Assembly: GCA_000438415.1 (NCBI GenBank)
Contig: FR902234.1
Location: 1-5,373 of the forward strand
Length of the DNA: 5,373 nucleotides
Reading direction: 5' to 3'
DNA from: Clostridium sp. CAG:628
GTDB taxonomy: Bacteria > Bacillota_I > Bacilli_A > RF39 > UBA660
A program made the translations under genes and the position numbers. Shown one piece after another: positions 1 through 5,060 of this stretch (positions within the stretch are counted from its first letter, which is position 1; each line of letters starts with the position of its first letter). Below the pieces are notes generated by a model. That model worked only from the letters and a program-made list of their open reading frames with translations, was not told the DNA's origin and searched no databases.

Positions 1-86
1 AAACAACTTTGGGAGTATAATTTTTCGAATATAAGTAAAGTTATCGCTCCAAATGAATTTAACACCATAAATTTGGTGTTTTTTTA
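1..86 (+). ncRNA. Putative small structured RNA, copy A (5' end outside the window)
   Basis: This stretch matches the 3' part of the better-supported RNA at 2975-3071. It has a hairpin closed by GGAG (12-15) and CTCC (47-50), with an inner ATAA (31-34)/TTAT (41-44) stem, a short linker, then a terminator hairpin with a T run. The closing stem is kept while the inner part differs from copy B, which is what a structured RNA would show. No promoter is visible because the window starts here. It points towards the gene X fragment on the other strand. Function is unknown; it could also be a relic of a duplication. Confidence 0.4.
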
Positions 87-119
87 TATATTTAAAATTC
101 GAACCCACATCTCTAGCCT
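41..119. repeat. 79-bp direct repeat, copy A
   Basis: It is identical to 3027-3105 at 78 of 79 positions, without gaps; the only difference is T79 versus C3065. It covers the 3' end of the putative small RNA, its terminator, an AT-rich spacer, a TTCGAACCCAC stretch and the stop codon of gene X. Beyond the core the copies drift apart: 37 of 51 bases match at 120-170 versus 3106-3156, and the left side aligns only with gaps. The copies lie 2986 bp apart in the same orientation and bracket the minus-strand cassette. Confidence 0.95.
61..86 (+). terminator. Intrinsic terminator of small RNA copy A
   Basis: A perfect 7-bp stem AACACCA (61-67)/TGGTGTT (74-80) with a 6-nt loop runs into seven consecutive T (79-85). 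The T run is on the plus strand only, so it ends rightward transcription and does not serve the leftward gene X fragment. Confidence 0.75.
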
Positions 120-508
120 TGGTTAGAATTATTCTTAAAACTGATAATATCTTCTCTAAGAAAATTCCATCTAACTGCGACTAAATACCTGTCTTTTAAA
201 TTTCCCTTAGAAGTTATACATCTTTTTTGAGGACCTAAAGTCATACAAGCAACATGCGGTGAAGTAAAATGAAGACACTTTTTTGACAAAACTAAGTCAT
301 ATAAATCATATTTACTTATCCAAACATAATTATCTATTGTCCCACAAATTAAATAGTCAATATCATATTCTGAATTCCTACCACGAACAATAAATCTATC
401 AACCATATCTATAATTATTCGTGTTTTATTTACATAACTATTAAAAATATTTAGATCATCTTGATAAAATTCTTTGTTTTTCCTTAGAACTATAACTTTT
501 ATTTTCAT
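113..508 (-). pseudogene. Gene X fragment: 3' part of an unrecognised gene, fused to IS sequence
   Basis: The frame reads 131 codons, but its first ~17 codons (508 to about 458) are the IS orfA sequence read in another frame, and no convincing Shine-Dalgarno site precedes the ATG at 508. The remaining ~110 residues look like a genuine C-terminal half. They have patterned segments (FIVRG, DIDYLICGTIDNYVWIS) and a conserved-looking MTLGPQKRC stretch with several Cys and His. I do not recognise the family. That this was once a real gene is supported by a degraded homologue at 3099-3232, where WNFLREDIISFKNN aligns with MKFFKDNIIIFKNN and the stop codon sits at the equivalent place. The 5' part is missing, replaced by IS sequence. 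It could still be translated as a chimera, but I think it is a dead fragment. Confidence 0.6.
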
Positions 509-668
509 TAGTTCTTAGAATATCAAATCCATGCTTATCAATTAATCTAACTAGATATTCAACTCCAGATTTATTAATACCATATTTTGATTTTATAGAA
601 GGAAAAGACATGCCATTCTTTCTATCATAATATAAATTAATTCTTTCTTCATAACTTATTTTAGTCAT
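456..668 (-). pseudogene. Truncated IS3-family transposase OrfA (helix-turn-helix part only)
   Basis: The 70-residue product has the look of the N-terminal DNA-binding subunit of IS3-family transposases. A helix-turn-helix of the form YEERINLYYDRKNGMSFPSIKSKYG (helix - glycine turn - recognition helix, about residues 5-45) is followed by the family's NENKSYSSKEKQRIL stretch (about 54-68). OrfA is normally about 90-170 residues, followed by the DDE-bearing OrfB. Here the frame meets TGA right after ILSR, and gene X sequence follows instead of OrfB. The start at 668 is supported by CGAGG, seven bases upstream, and by its distance from the IS end. It cannot make an active transposase; at most it encodes a short DNA-binding peptide. 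Confidence 0.75.
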
Positions 669-707
669 ACAAAAACCTCGTTTCTATTTTGTCCAAGAAA
701 CGGGGTT
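669..707 (-). terminator. Hairpin at the IS end: leftward terminator that also hides the orfA ribosome site
   Basis: Bases 674-685 and 696-707 form a 12-bp stem (AACCTCGTTTCT with AGAAACGGGGTT, one T-G pair) with a 10-nt loop. On the minus strand the stem is followed by TTTTTG, so it can terminate transcripts arriving from the 723-2876 genes. The GAGG preceding the orfA start lies inside the 3' arm, so read-through RNA would fold it away. IS elements are known to use such end hairpins to avoid being switched on by outside transcription. Confidence 0.6.
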
Positions 708-709
708 CA
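690..709. repeat. Terminal inverted repeat of the IS3-family remnant
   Basis: The outer end at 709 reads TGAACCCC on the minus strand and the inner end reads TTGGACA, the usual form for IS150-type ends. No partner copy was found by eye elsewhere in the window. Confidence 0.65.
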
Positions 710-722
710 TATCATTGGAACG

Positions 723-1325
723 TTAATCATCTTTTCTTGTATTAGGAATAAGTTTTTTTACCATTTGTTGTTCTTCTATCTTTGTTTGAAGTTCTGGAAT
801 TACAAATAAACCATCAACTTCATCAACAGATTCTATAAACTTATAAGTATCATGCTTTGGTTCATATTCTTTATATTTTTTTAATAAATCTATATATGGT
901 TGTATACCACCTTTTTTTTCAAATTTTTTTGATCTTTCACGCCATACAAAAGTTGATGAGCCATCGTTAAATGTTGCAAATACTCCTACATTAAGAATTT
1001 TATCTTCACCTAATGATCGCGACTTAAAACCATCTAAATTTGTTGTATTTAGTGCAAGATTATTTGAATTTAAAATTATAAAATCTTTTAAGTAAAAATA
1101 TCCTGGCCCTTTATAAAACCAATATATAGGTTCCCAAGGAAAAGTCATTTTAGATTGTTCTTTTGAAATTTGAACTTTTCTATAAACACCTTGTTCTTCT
1201 TTAACCATAGCAAATAATGCTCGTTTGTTTCCTACATTATATGGTCTCAAGTATAAAACACTATCTGGATTTTGTATAATTCTATTTAAATTTTCATCAA
1301 TATATTCTAATTGAACATTACTCAT
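723..1325 (-). CDS. Uncharacterised 200-aa soluble protein
   Basis: I do not recognise the family. The product has no signal peptide or membrane segment. It seems to be a mixed alpha/beta protein: a strand-rich, aromatic central part (WEPIYWFYKGPGYFYLKDFIIL, about residues 64-85; GVFATFNDGSSTFVWRERSKKF, about 114-135), then a charged, mostly helical C-terminus ending in KLIPNTRKDD. The ATG at 1325 is well supported by GGGAGG nine bases upstream and by its own extended -10 promoter. It follows the membrane protein gene by 65 bp on the same strand, with no clear terminator between, so it may be expressed both alone and by read-through. The IS remnant ends 13 bp beyond its stop but does not damage it. 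A role with the MBL/membrane pair is only suggested by position. Confidence 0.85.
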   Translation of the reverse strand: MSNVQLEYIDENLNRIIQNPDSVLYLRPYNVGNKRALFAMVKEEQGVYRKVQISKEQSKMTFPWEPIYWFYKGPGYFYLKDFIILNSNNLALNTTNLDGFKSRSLGEDKILNVGVFATFNDGSSTFVWRERSKKFEKKGGIQPYIDLLKKYKEYEPKHDTYKFIESVDEVDGLFVIPELQTKIEEQQMVKKLIPNTRKDD

Positions 1326-1334
1326 TATCTAAAT

Positions 1335-1361
1335 CCTCCCTTTGTAATGAATATTATAACA
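1335..1361 (-). promoter_or_regulatory. Extended -10 promoter and Shine-Dalgarno site of the 200-aa gene
   Basis: On the minus strand TGTTATAAT (1361 to 1353) is a consensus extended -10. I see no good -35. GGGAGG (1340 to 1335) is the ribosome site, nine bases before the ATG at 1325. Confidence 0.6.
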
Positions 1362-1390
1362 TATTTTTGATTACATTACATAATAATCAT

Positions 1391-1990
1391 TTATTTTTTT
1401 AAGTTAATATATTCAATATATATTTCACTAATATAATACCTCAAATAATTTCTATAAGATAAATTTAATAATATGTAAACTAAAAAAATGATTACAAAAC
1501 AATATAAGCAAATTTTAATTTTTATGTGCTCTAATACAAAGAAAGCCATAAGAATTATAAAGTTTGTAGATATTAAATGAACAGCAATATCTCTAATTAA
1601 TATTTCATCATCACGTATACCTTGTATTTTATTAACATTTCTAGCTTTGCAATAAATATCAGAATAGAAATCTACCTTTTTATATTTTTTATTAATTATG
1701 ATTCCATTTTTTATATACATTTGCCAATTTTTAAATGGTTCATTTAGTATTAACAAAAACTTGTATTTTTTATTTCTATCATAAAAGAACAAAATATCAA
1801 AAAGATAAATTATTAATAATATACTACATATAAATAGGAATACATATTTCCAATTATCTATTATTATATGAAATAAATTCATATATTTAAAAACTTTTCC
1901 TACCACATAAAAACTCAATAAATCAATTAGTCCAATAACCAAAGATACTTTCAAGTATTTATTAATTCTAAATCCAAAATTATCCATCAT
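1391..1990 (-). CDS. Four-helix integral membrane protein of unknown family, coupled to the MBL gene
   Basis: The 199-residue product has four hydrophobic segments, near residues 13-33, 47-69, 134-154 and 157-178. Between the second and third is a ~65-residue polar, Lys-rich loop (DRNKKYKF...KKYKKVDFYSD). By the positive-inside rule this loop should be cytoplasmic. No enzymatic motif or known fold is visible. The start at 1990 (ATGATG, MMD) has AGGAAG eight bases upstream and lies inside the 3' end of the MBL gene: the frames overlap by 11 bases, so translation is probably coupled and the two proteins likely act together. Base composition is even more AT-rich than its neighbours, partly due to Ile/Phe/Lys/Asn codons. 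A membrane effector or anchor for the MBL-fold protein is a reasonable guess, not shown. Confidence 0.85.
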   Translation of the reverse strand: MMDNFGFRINKYLKVSLVIGLIDLLSFYVVGKVFKYMNLFHIIIDNWKYVFLFICSILLIIYLFDILFFYDRNKKYKFLLILNEPFKNWQMYIKNGIIINKKYKKVDFYSDIYCKARNVNKIQGIRDDEILIRDIAVHLISTNFIILMAFFVLEHIKIKICLYCFVIIFLVYILLNLSYRNYLRYYISEIYIEYINLKK

Positions 1991-2876
1991 ATTCTAAACT
2001 TCCTATATAAGTATATCCATCTAAATTTTTGCCATATATCATTTTTAAATTTGTCGGTGCTGTCTTATAGTTAGAATTACTTACAAAAAAATTGGCAGTA
2101 TTATCTTCACAAACAATAACAATGTCTTTGGCGGTATTTTGTGTTATGGTTTCATAACCAGTATAGTAATCTAAATTTTCACTAGGTGCTTCTCCAATTA
2201 TAATAATTTTTGGTTTTATCTTTTCTAATATTTCATTTGGTATTCTTCCGCTACTTCTACCATGGTGAGATGCAAATACTATATCAGCTTTGATCCAATC
2301 AACCTTATCTTTTATATTGTTCATAAAATTGGTTTCCAAATCACCAAACCAATATGCTGTAATATTATTATTTAAAGAATATGTTATTATTGGACATATA
2401 TTATTTGGACTATCACCATTTTTTGCTTCCTGTAGAGCATTAAGAAAATCAGTATTTGATCTATCAGGCCATTTAATGTTTATTCCAGATGATCCTCTTG
2501 TATCATCAGTTTGATTCATCCATTTTCTAGAACATCCTTTATAAATATAAAATGCTTTATCTGAATCTCTTAATTCACAATATTTTTTAAAATCATCGGT
2601 TTTGTCTTCTTTTGTCGCCTCATTTTTAACACAATAAAAGTTAGGAATAGAAAAGTTATCACTTAAAAATTTTAAACCTCTAATATGATCATCATCTGGG
2701 TGGGTAGAAATTAGTCTAGTTATCCCTTTATATTTACTTTCGTTTATAAGTTCATTAAGTATAGAATTCTTATTTTCTTCATCAATACAGCAATCAATAA
2801 TTGTAAAATTATCACTACTATGTTTAATATAAAACATATCACCATTATTAGTAGAAAAAGATTTAATTTTAACCAT
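1980..2876 (-). CDS. ComEC/Rec2-type metallo-beta-lactamase-fold hydrolase
   Basis: The 298-residue protein carries the metal-binding pattern of the MBL fold in the form seen in ComEC/Rec2-like members. It has STHPDDDHIRGL with H59, D61, D63 and H64 (the usual second His of HxHxDH is Asp), FGDL with D179, and SHHG with H204/H205 followed by SS. An early IIDC strand (26-29) and the late KPKIIIIG strand fit the fold. Most likely it is a metal-dependent hydrolase of phosphodiester bonds in nucleic acid or nucleotides, but the substrate cannot be read from the sequence. There is no signal peptide and no membrane segment, so it lacks the DNA channel of true ComEC. Its start has AGGAGG six bases upstream. 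It is first in its unit and overlaps the membrane protein gene, so the pair probably forms one system. Confidence 0.88.
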   Translation of the reverse strand: MVKIKSFSTNNGDMFYIKHSSDNFTIIDCCIDEENKNSILNELINESKYKGITRLISTHPDDDHIRGLKFLSDNFSIPNFYCVKNEATKEDKTDDFKKYCELRDSDKAFYIYKGCSRKWMNQTDDTRGSSGINIKWPDRSNTDFLNALQEAKNGDSPNNICPIITYSLNNNITAYWFGDLETNFMNNIKDKVDWIKADIVFASHHGRSSGRIPNEILEKIKPKIIIIGEAPSENLDYYTGYETITQNTAKDIVIVCEDNTANFFVSNSNYKTAPTNLKMIYGKNLDGYTYIGSLEYDG

Positions 2877-2882
2877 ATATAA

Positions 2883-2922
2883 CCTCCTTTATGGCATAAG
2901 TGTTTTGTCATATATTATACCA
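2883..2922 (-). promoter_or_regulatory. Promoter, leader and ribosome site of the MBL/membrane unit
   Basis: On the minus strand TGGTATAAT (2922 to 2914) is an extended -10 with no good -35 at normal spacing. AGGAGG (2888 to 2883) is a full Shine-Dalgarno site. Between the likely start point (~2907) and the ribosome site lies TTATG-G-CATAA (2889-2899), a short palindrome that could bind a regulator. The promoter is back-to-back with the small-RNA promoter that begins at 2941. Confidence 0.6.
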
Positions 2923-2940
2923 TAAAATGAAGATTTTTTG

Positions 2941-2968
2941 TTGAATTATATTAAATTTATGCTAAAAT
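2941..2968 (+). promoter_or_regulatory. Promoter of small RNA copy B
   Basis: TTGAAT (2941-2946) and TAAAAT (2963-2968) are 16 bases apart, and TGC precedes the -10, making it an extended -10. The start point would be near 2975. No ribosome site plus open frame follows before the terminator, which fits a non-coding transcript. Confidence 0.6.
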
Positions 2969-2974
2969 GTTATT

Positions 2975-3071
2975 AGTGATTAGTTGTATATAAACTATTA
3001 TTATTAGGAGTTTCGAATAACTTTTATTATCGCTCCAAATGAATTTAACACCATAAATTTGGTGCTTTTTT
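2975..3071 (+). ncRNA. Putative ~97-nt structured small RNA upstream of the dual-HEPN gene
   Basis: A promoter (2941-2968) and an intrinsic terminator (3047-3071) define a short transcript with no credible reading frame. It can fold into three hairpins. The first is TAGTT (2981-2985)/AACTA (2993-2997). The second is GGAG (3007-3010)/CTCC (3033-3036), with an inner AATAA (3016-3020)/TTATT (3024-3028) stem and CTT loop. The third is the terminator hairpin. Copy A keeps the GGAG/CTCC closing stem and has a different but still pairing inner stem, which supports a structured RNA. It lies 262 bp before the HEPN gene, in the same orientation. It resembles no RNA family I know, contains no tandem repeats as type III antitoxin RNAs do, and its role is inferred only. 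Confidence 0.5.
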
Positions 3072-3105
3072 ATATATTTAAAATTCGAACCCACATCTCT
3101 AGCCT
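3027..3105. repeat. 79-bp direct repeat, copy B
   Basis: This is the partner of 41-119, with C3065 in place of T79 as the only change. It spans the small RNA's 3' end, its terminator, the TTCGAACCCAC stretch and the old gene X stop codon (TAG on the minus strand, 3101-3099). Confidence 0.95.
3047..3071 (+). terminator. Intrinsic terminator of small RNA copy B
   Basis: It is the same hairpin as at 61-86, but the T-to-C change at 3065 breaks the second pair from the base (A3048 with C3065). Five pairs plus an outer one remain, followed by six T. It separates the small RNA from the HEPN gene, whose own promoter lies downstream; a weakened stem could allow some read-through. Confidence 0.65.
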
Positions 3106-3232
3106 ATATTAAAGTTATTCTTAAAAATGATAATATTATCTTTAAAGAATTTCATTTTACAAGCCATTATTGCTTTTTAAACTATTAAAATCTTAATAAA
3201 TCTATCTTCAAATAACCCCTCTAATTCATACA
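3099..3232 (-). pseudogene. Degraded remnant of a second gene X copy
   Basis: Read on the minus strand, the last ~22 codons give MKFFKDNIIIFKNNFNIG and a TAG, matching the end of the 113-508 fragment (WNFLREDIISFKNNSNQG). Further upstream, TGTATGAATTAGAGGGGTTA aligns with the codons for CITSKGN of gene X. Between these are in-frame stops, frame changes and about 26 extra bases, so it is dead. Weak similarity may reach about 3268, inside the HEPN promoter region. It shows that the order small RNA - convergent gene X existed in both copies. Confidence 0.7.
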
Positions 3233-3249
3233 CATTTTACATTCAAAAT

Positions 3250-3325
3250 TTGACTAAAAACAACATAAAATGATATAATTAACTTAAATTAAAAAGCAAG
3301 CAACAAAGAAAAGGAAGAAGGAAGG
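3250..3325 (+). promoter_or_regulatory. Promoter, leader and ribosome site of the dual-HEPN gene
   Basis: TTGACT (3250-3255) and TATAAT (3274-3279) are 18 bases apart, with TGA giving an extended -10. This is near consensus and predicts strong expression from about 3286. The ~47-nt leader is purine-rich and ends in a long AAGGAAGAAGGAAGG run (3311-3325) whose last AGGAAGG is seven bases before the ATG at 3333. No inverted repeat or other operator is evident. Confidence 0.75.
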
Positions 3326-3332
3326 ATAATAT

Positions 3333-5006
3333 ATGAATTTAGAACAAAACAAACTAGAAACAATTGAAAATTACTATGGGAGCATAAAAGCATACTCACT
3401 ATTTTTAGAAAACTTAGCTTTCAATTTTCCAAATGACAAAATAAACTCCTTTTTAAAAGATAAAAGAATAACAAGTGTAGCCTCATTCGGTTTAGCAAGT
3501 AACATATTATTATCTATAAAAGAAGATATAGTAGAAAATGCTGGAAACTTAAACTACGAATCAAAACTATTATTAAACGAACTAGAGACTACTGTAAAAC
3601 TTTTATTCACTGAAAAAAATGGTCTATACTATGATAAAAATCATTTAATGGGGGATGCAGCCACAACAGTTAACAAATTAAGAAACAAAATTGCTCATGG
3701 TAACTACTTCTTAGATTTTGAAAATGAAAAAATTACAATATTAGATGAAAACGACTTAGTAACAATTCCACTTGAACGCTTAAACTATTTTATAGGTGTT
3801 TCTTTATCCAAATACATCGATAGAACTAGTGTAAGTGAGTACACTGAATCAAAAGTTTTCACTCGCCATGGCACTGAAGGAAGAAAAAAACCTCTTACCA
3901 CCGTTGAAAGTATAGTTAAATACATGAAAAATCATGAAGTAATATATATAACAGCAAAAACTCTTGACAACACCCCAGTACCAAAGAGCATAAGAGAAGA
4001 ACTAGATAAAATGACAAATAACTTCCTAGAAACAAATAGTTTTAAAGAAATTAGAAAGTTTATAAAAGAACATGAAAAAGAATATCAATTTGACTACGGA
4101 CTTAAAAAAGTTGACAACCTAGACTTTGAAAAAATAGCTGTATCTTTATTAGAAATGTCAAGACCAGAAGTGACATATAGTGATAATCAACATATAATTG
4201 GAGAAATAATCACAAAAGAAATAATTGGTAACAAGACAAAACTGGCTATATCTTCTTTAAGTAATATATGCATACTAAGTGCAATGGAAAAAACTAAATC
4301 AACTGATATAAATGTAATAAAAAAGTACTTGTCTAACAAAAACATAAATTTTACACTATCCTACGAAGAACTAGCCGTTAGCTTAATCGCAATGTTTAAT
4401 AGCATTTTCTCATATGGCTTAGACAAAATTTATGATAATAATGAAGAAAATGTTTACACTGAAAACGATAAACTTGACTATGGTTTACTTGACCTTACTA
4501 AAATTAAAGTAAAAAACTATACAGTTGATAACAAATACCTAAATAATAAAAATGAATATAAAACAAGTCTAGTTAAAAAAGTAACTGAAATCAATTCTTC
4601 CATTCAAAAAACCACTAGTCAAATAAATAATCTAGCAGGAAAAGGCAAACAAGAAGTTATAGATTTACTAAATCAAAAATTAACAACATTAAATAATAAC
4701 TTAACAAAATATAACTCTGAAATTAAAGAAATAGATAGTTATAATGCATACTACCAAAATCACCCTAAATACTTTTTAAACAAAGCCATTATAAATGGAA
4801 TAAGGAATTCAATCGCACATGGTAACTACAAAGTAACAGAGTACGATAACTATCAAACAGCAAAAATAATATTTAAAGACATATATGAAGGTCAAAACAC
4901 CTTCGAAGGCGAAGTATACTTACTAGATTTTTTAGAACTAATGCATAGTAATGAAAAAGTAATAATTGATTATATAAATAAAAAAAATACATCAAAAACA
5001 TTATAA
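3333..5006 (+). CDS. Large protein with two HEPN ribonuclease motifs, one near each end
   Basis: The 557-residue protein contains two copies of the HEPN catalytic signature R-x4-6-H in near-identical form: LRNKIAHGNY (R117, N118, H122) and IRNSIAHGNY (R491, N492, H496). Each is preceded by helices and followed by a predicted beta-hairpin and a helix (KITILDEN...IPLERL; KIIFKDI...LLDFLELM), so both look like complete HEPN units. Between them, residues ~180-340 are mostly helical with no motif I recognise, and residues ~411-470 form a likely coiled coil inserted just before the second motif. HEPN proteins with this signature are usually metal-independent RNases in toxin-antitoxin, abortive infection or CRISPR systems (Csm6, RnlA, Cas13). 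Two motifs at opposite ends resemble Cas13b-like layout, but 557 residues is short, no CRISPR array is visible, and I cannot assign a family. Cytoplasmic; no signal or membrane segment. It has its own strong promoter. Confidence 0.9.
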   Translation: MNLEQNKLETIENYYGSIKAYSLFLENLAFNFPNDKINSFLKDKRITSVASFGLASNILLSIKEDIVENAGNLNYESKLLLNELETTVKLLFTEKNGLYYDKNHLMGDAATTVNKLRNKIAHGNYFLDFENEKITILDENDLVTIPLERLNYFIGVSLSKYIDRTSVSEYTESKVFTRHGTEGRKKPLTTVESIVKYMKNHEVIYITAKTLDNTPVPKSIREELDKMTNNFLETNSFKEIRKFIKEHEKEYQFDYGLKKVDNLDFEKIAVSLLEMSRPEVTYSDNQHIIGEIITKEIIGNKTKLAISSLSNICILSAMEKTKSTDINVIKKYLSNKNINFTLSYEELAVSLIAMFNSIFSYGLDKIYDNNEENVYTENDKLDYGLLDLTKIKVKNYTVDNKYLNNKNEYKTSLVKKVTEINSSIQKTTSQINNLAGKGKQEVIDLLNQKLTTLNNNLTKYNSEIKEIDSYNAYYQNHPKYFLNKAIINGIRNSIAHGNYKVTEYDNYQTAKIIFKDIYEGQNTFEGEVYLLDFLELMHSNEKVIIDYINKKNTSKTL

Positions 5007-5007
5007 T

Positions 5008-5036
5008 TTGACTTAACCCCACATTTGTAGTATAAT
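5008..5036 (+). promoter_or_regulatory. Promoter of the gene starting at 5061
   Basis: TTGACT (5008-5013) and TATAAT (5031-5036) are separated by the optimal 17 bases. Transcription would start near 5043, leaving a leader of about 18 bases. The -10 lies in the loop of the 5015-5055 hairpin. Confidence 0.75.
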
Positions 5037-5057
5037 ATGGTACCAAATGGGGGTTTT
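5015..5057 (+). terminator. Hairpin ending the HEPN transcript and masking the next ribosome site
   Basis: AACCCC-A-CATTTG (5015-5027) pairs with CAAATG-GGGG-TT (5044-5055) over 12 bp with one bulged A (5021). The 16-nt loop holds the next gene's -10, and TTTT (5054-5057) overlaps and follows the 3' arm. This should terminate RNA arriving from the HEPN gene. The GGGGG ribosome site for the ATG at 5061 lies in the 3' arm and would be hidden in any read-through RNA but free in RNA begun at ~5043. Confidence 0.65.
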
Positions 5058-5060
5058 ATA

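Larger units (their letters stand above)
457..709 (-). mobile_element. IS3-family (IS150-like) insertion sequence remnant, one end only
   Basis: On the minus strand the element begins at 709 with TGAACCCCGTTTCTTGGACA (709 down to 690), a typical IS3/IS150-type terminal inverted repeat (TGAACC...TTGGACA), followed 21 bases later by the orfA start. About 250 bp remain. The orfB part and the opposite inverted repeat are absent from the window. The inner boundary, near 457-470, is inferred from where OrfA similarity stops. The end lies 13 bp from the stop codon of the gene at 723. With the other end lost, no target-site duplication can be checked. Confidence 0.75.

Noticed and set aside
86..119. 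TTCGAACCCAC/GTGGGTTCGAA resembling a tRNA T-arm and hence a tRNA attachment site
   Set aside because: The loop-like TTCGAA is palindromic, but the other side of the stem (TTTAA) cannot pair with CCCAC in either copy, and no acceptor or anticodon arm is present.
1382..1401. Hairpin AATAA-TCAT-TTATT followed by T residues as a plus-strand terminator
   Set aside because: The stem is five A-T pairs only, and no plus-strand gene ends here.
2290..2514. A 74-codon open frame on the plus strand
   Set aside because: It lies entirely antisense within the well-supported MBL gene, has no convincing ribosome site, and its product looks like a random hydrophobic translation.
1980..2876. Competence protein ComEC itself
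   Set aside because: Only the MBL-like domain is present; the membrane channel domain and the N-terminal domain are absent, and the neighbouring four-helix protein is too small and too different to supply them.
2975..3071. Type III toxin-antitoxin RNA
   Set aside because: Those antitoxin RNAs consist of tandem short repeats ahead of a ToxN-like endoribonuclease; this RNA has no tandem repeats and the protein is of another fold.
41..3105. CRISPR array
   Set aside because: There are only two repeat copies, 79 bp long and 2986 bp apart, with genes between; no regularly spaced short repeats exist in the window.
3333..5006. Calling the HEPN protein a Cas13
   Set aside because: The layout of two R-x4-H motifs is similar, but the protein is short, the middle region shows no recognisable Cas13 feature, and no CRISPR array or repeat-derived guide is seen.
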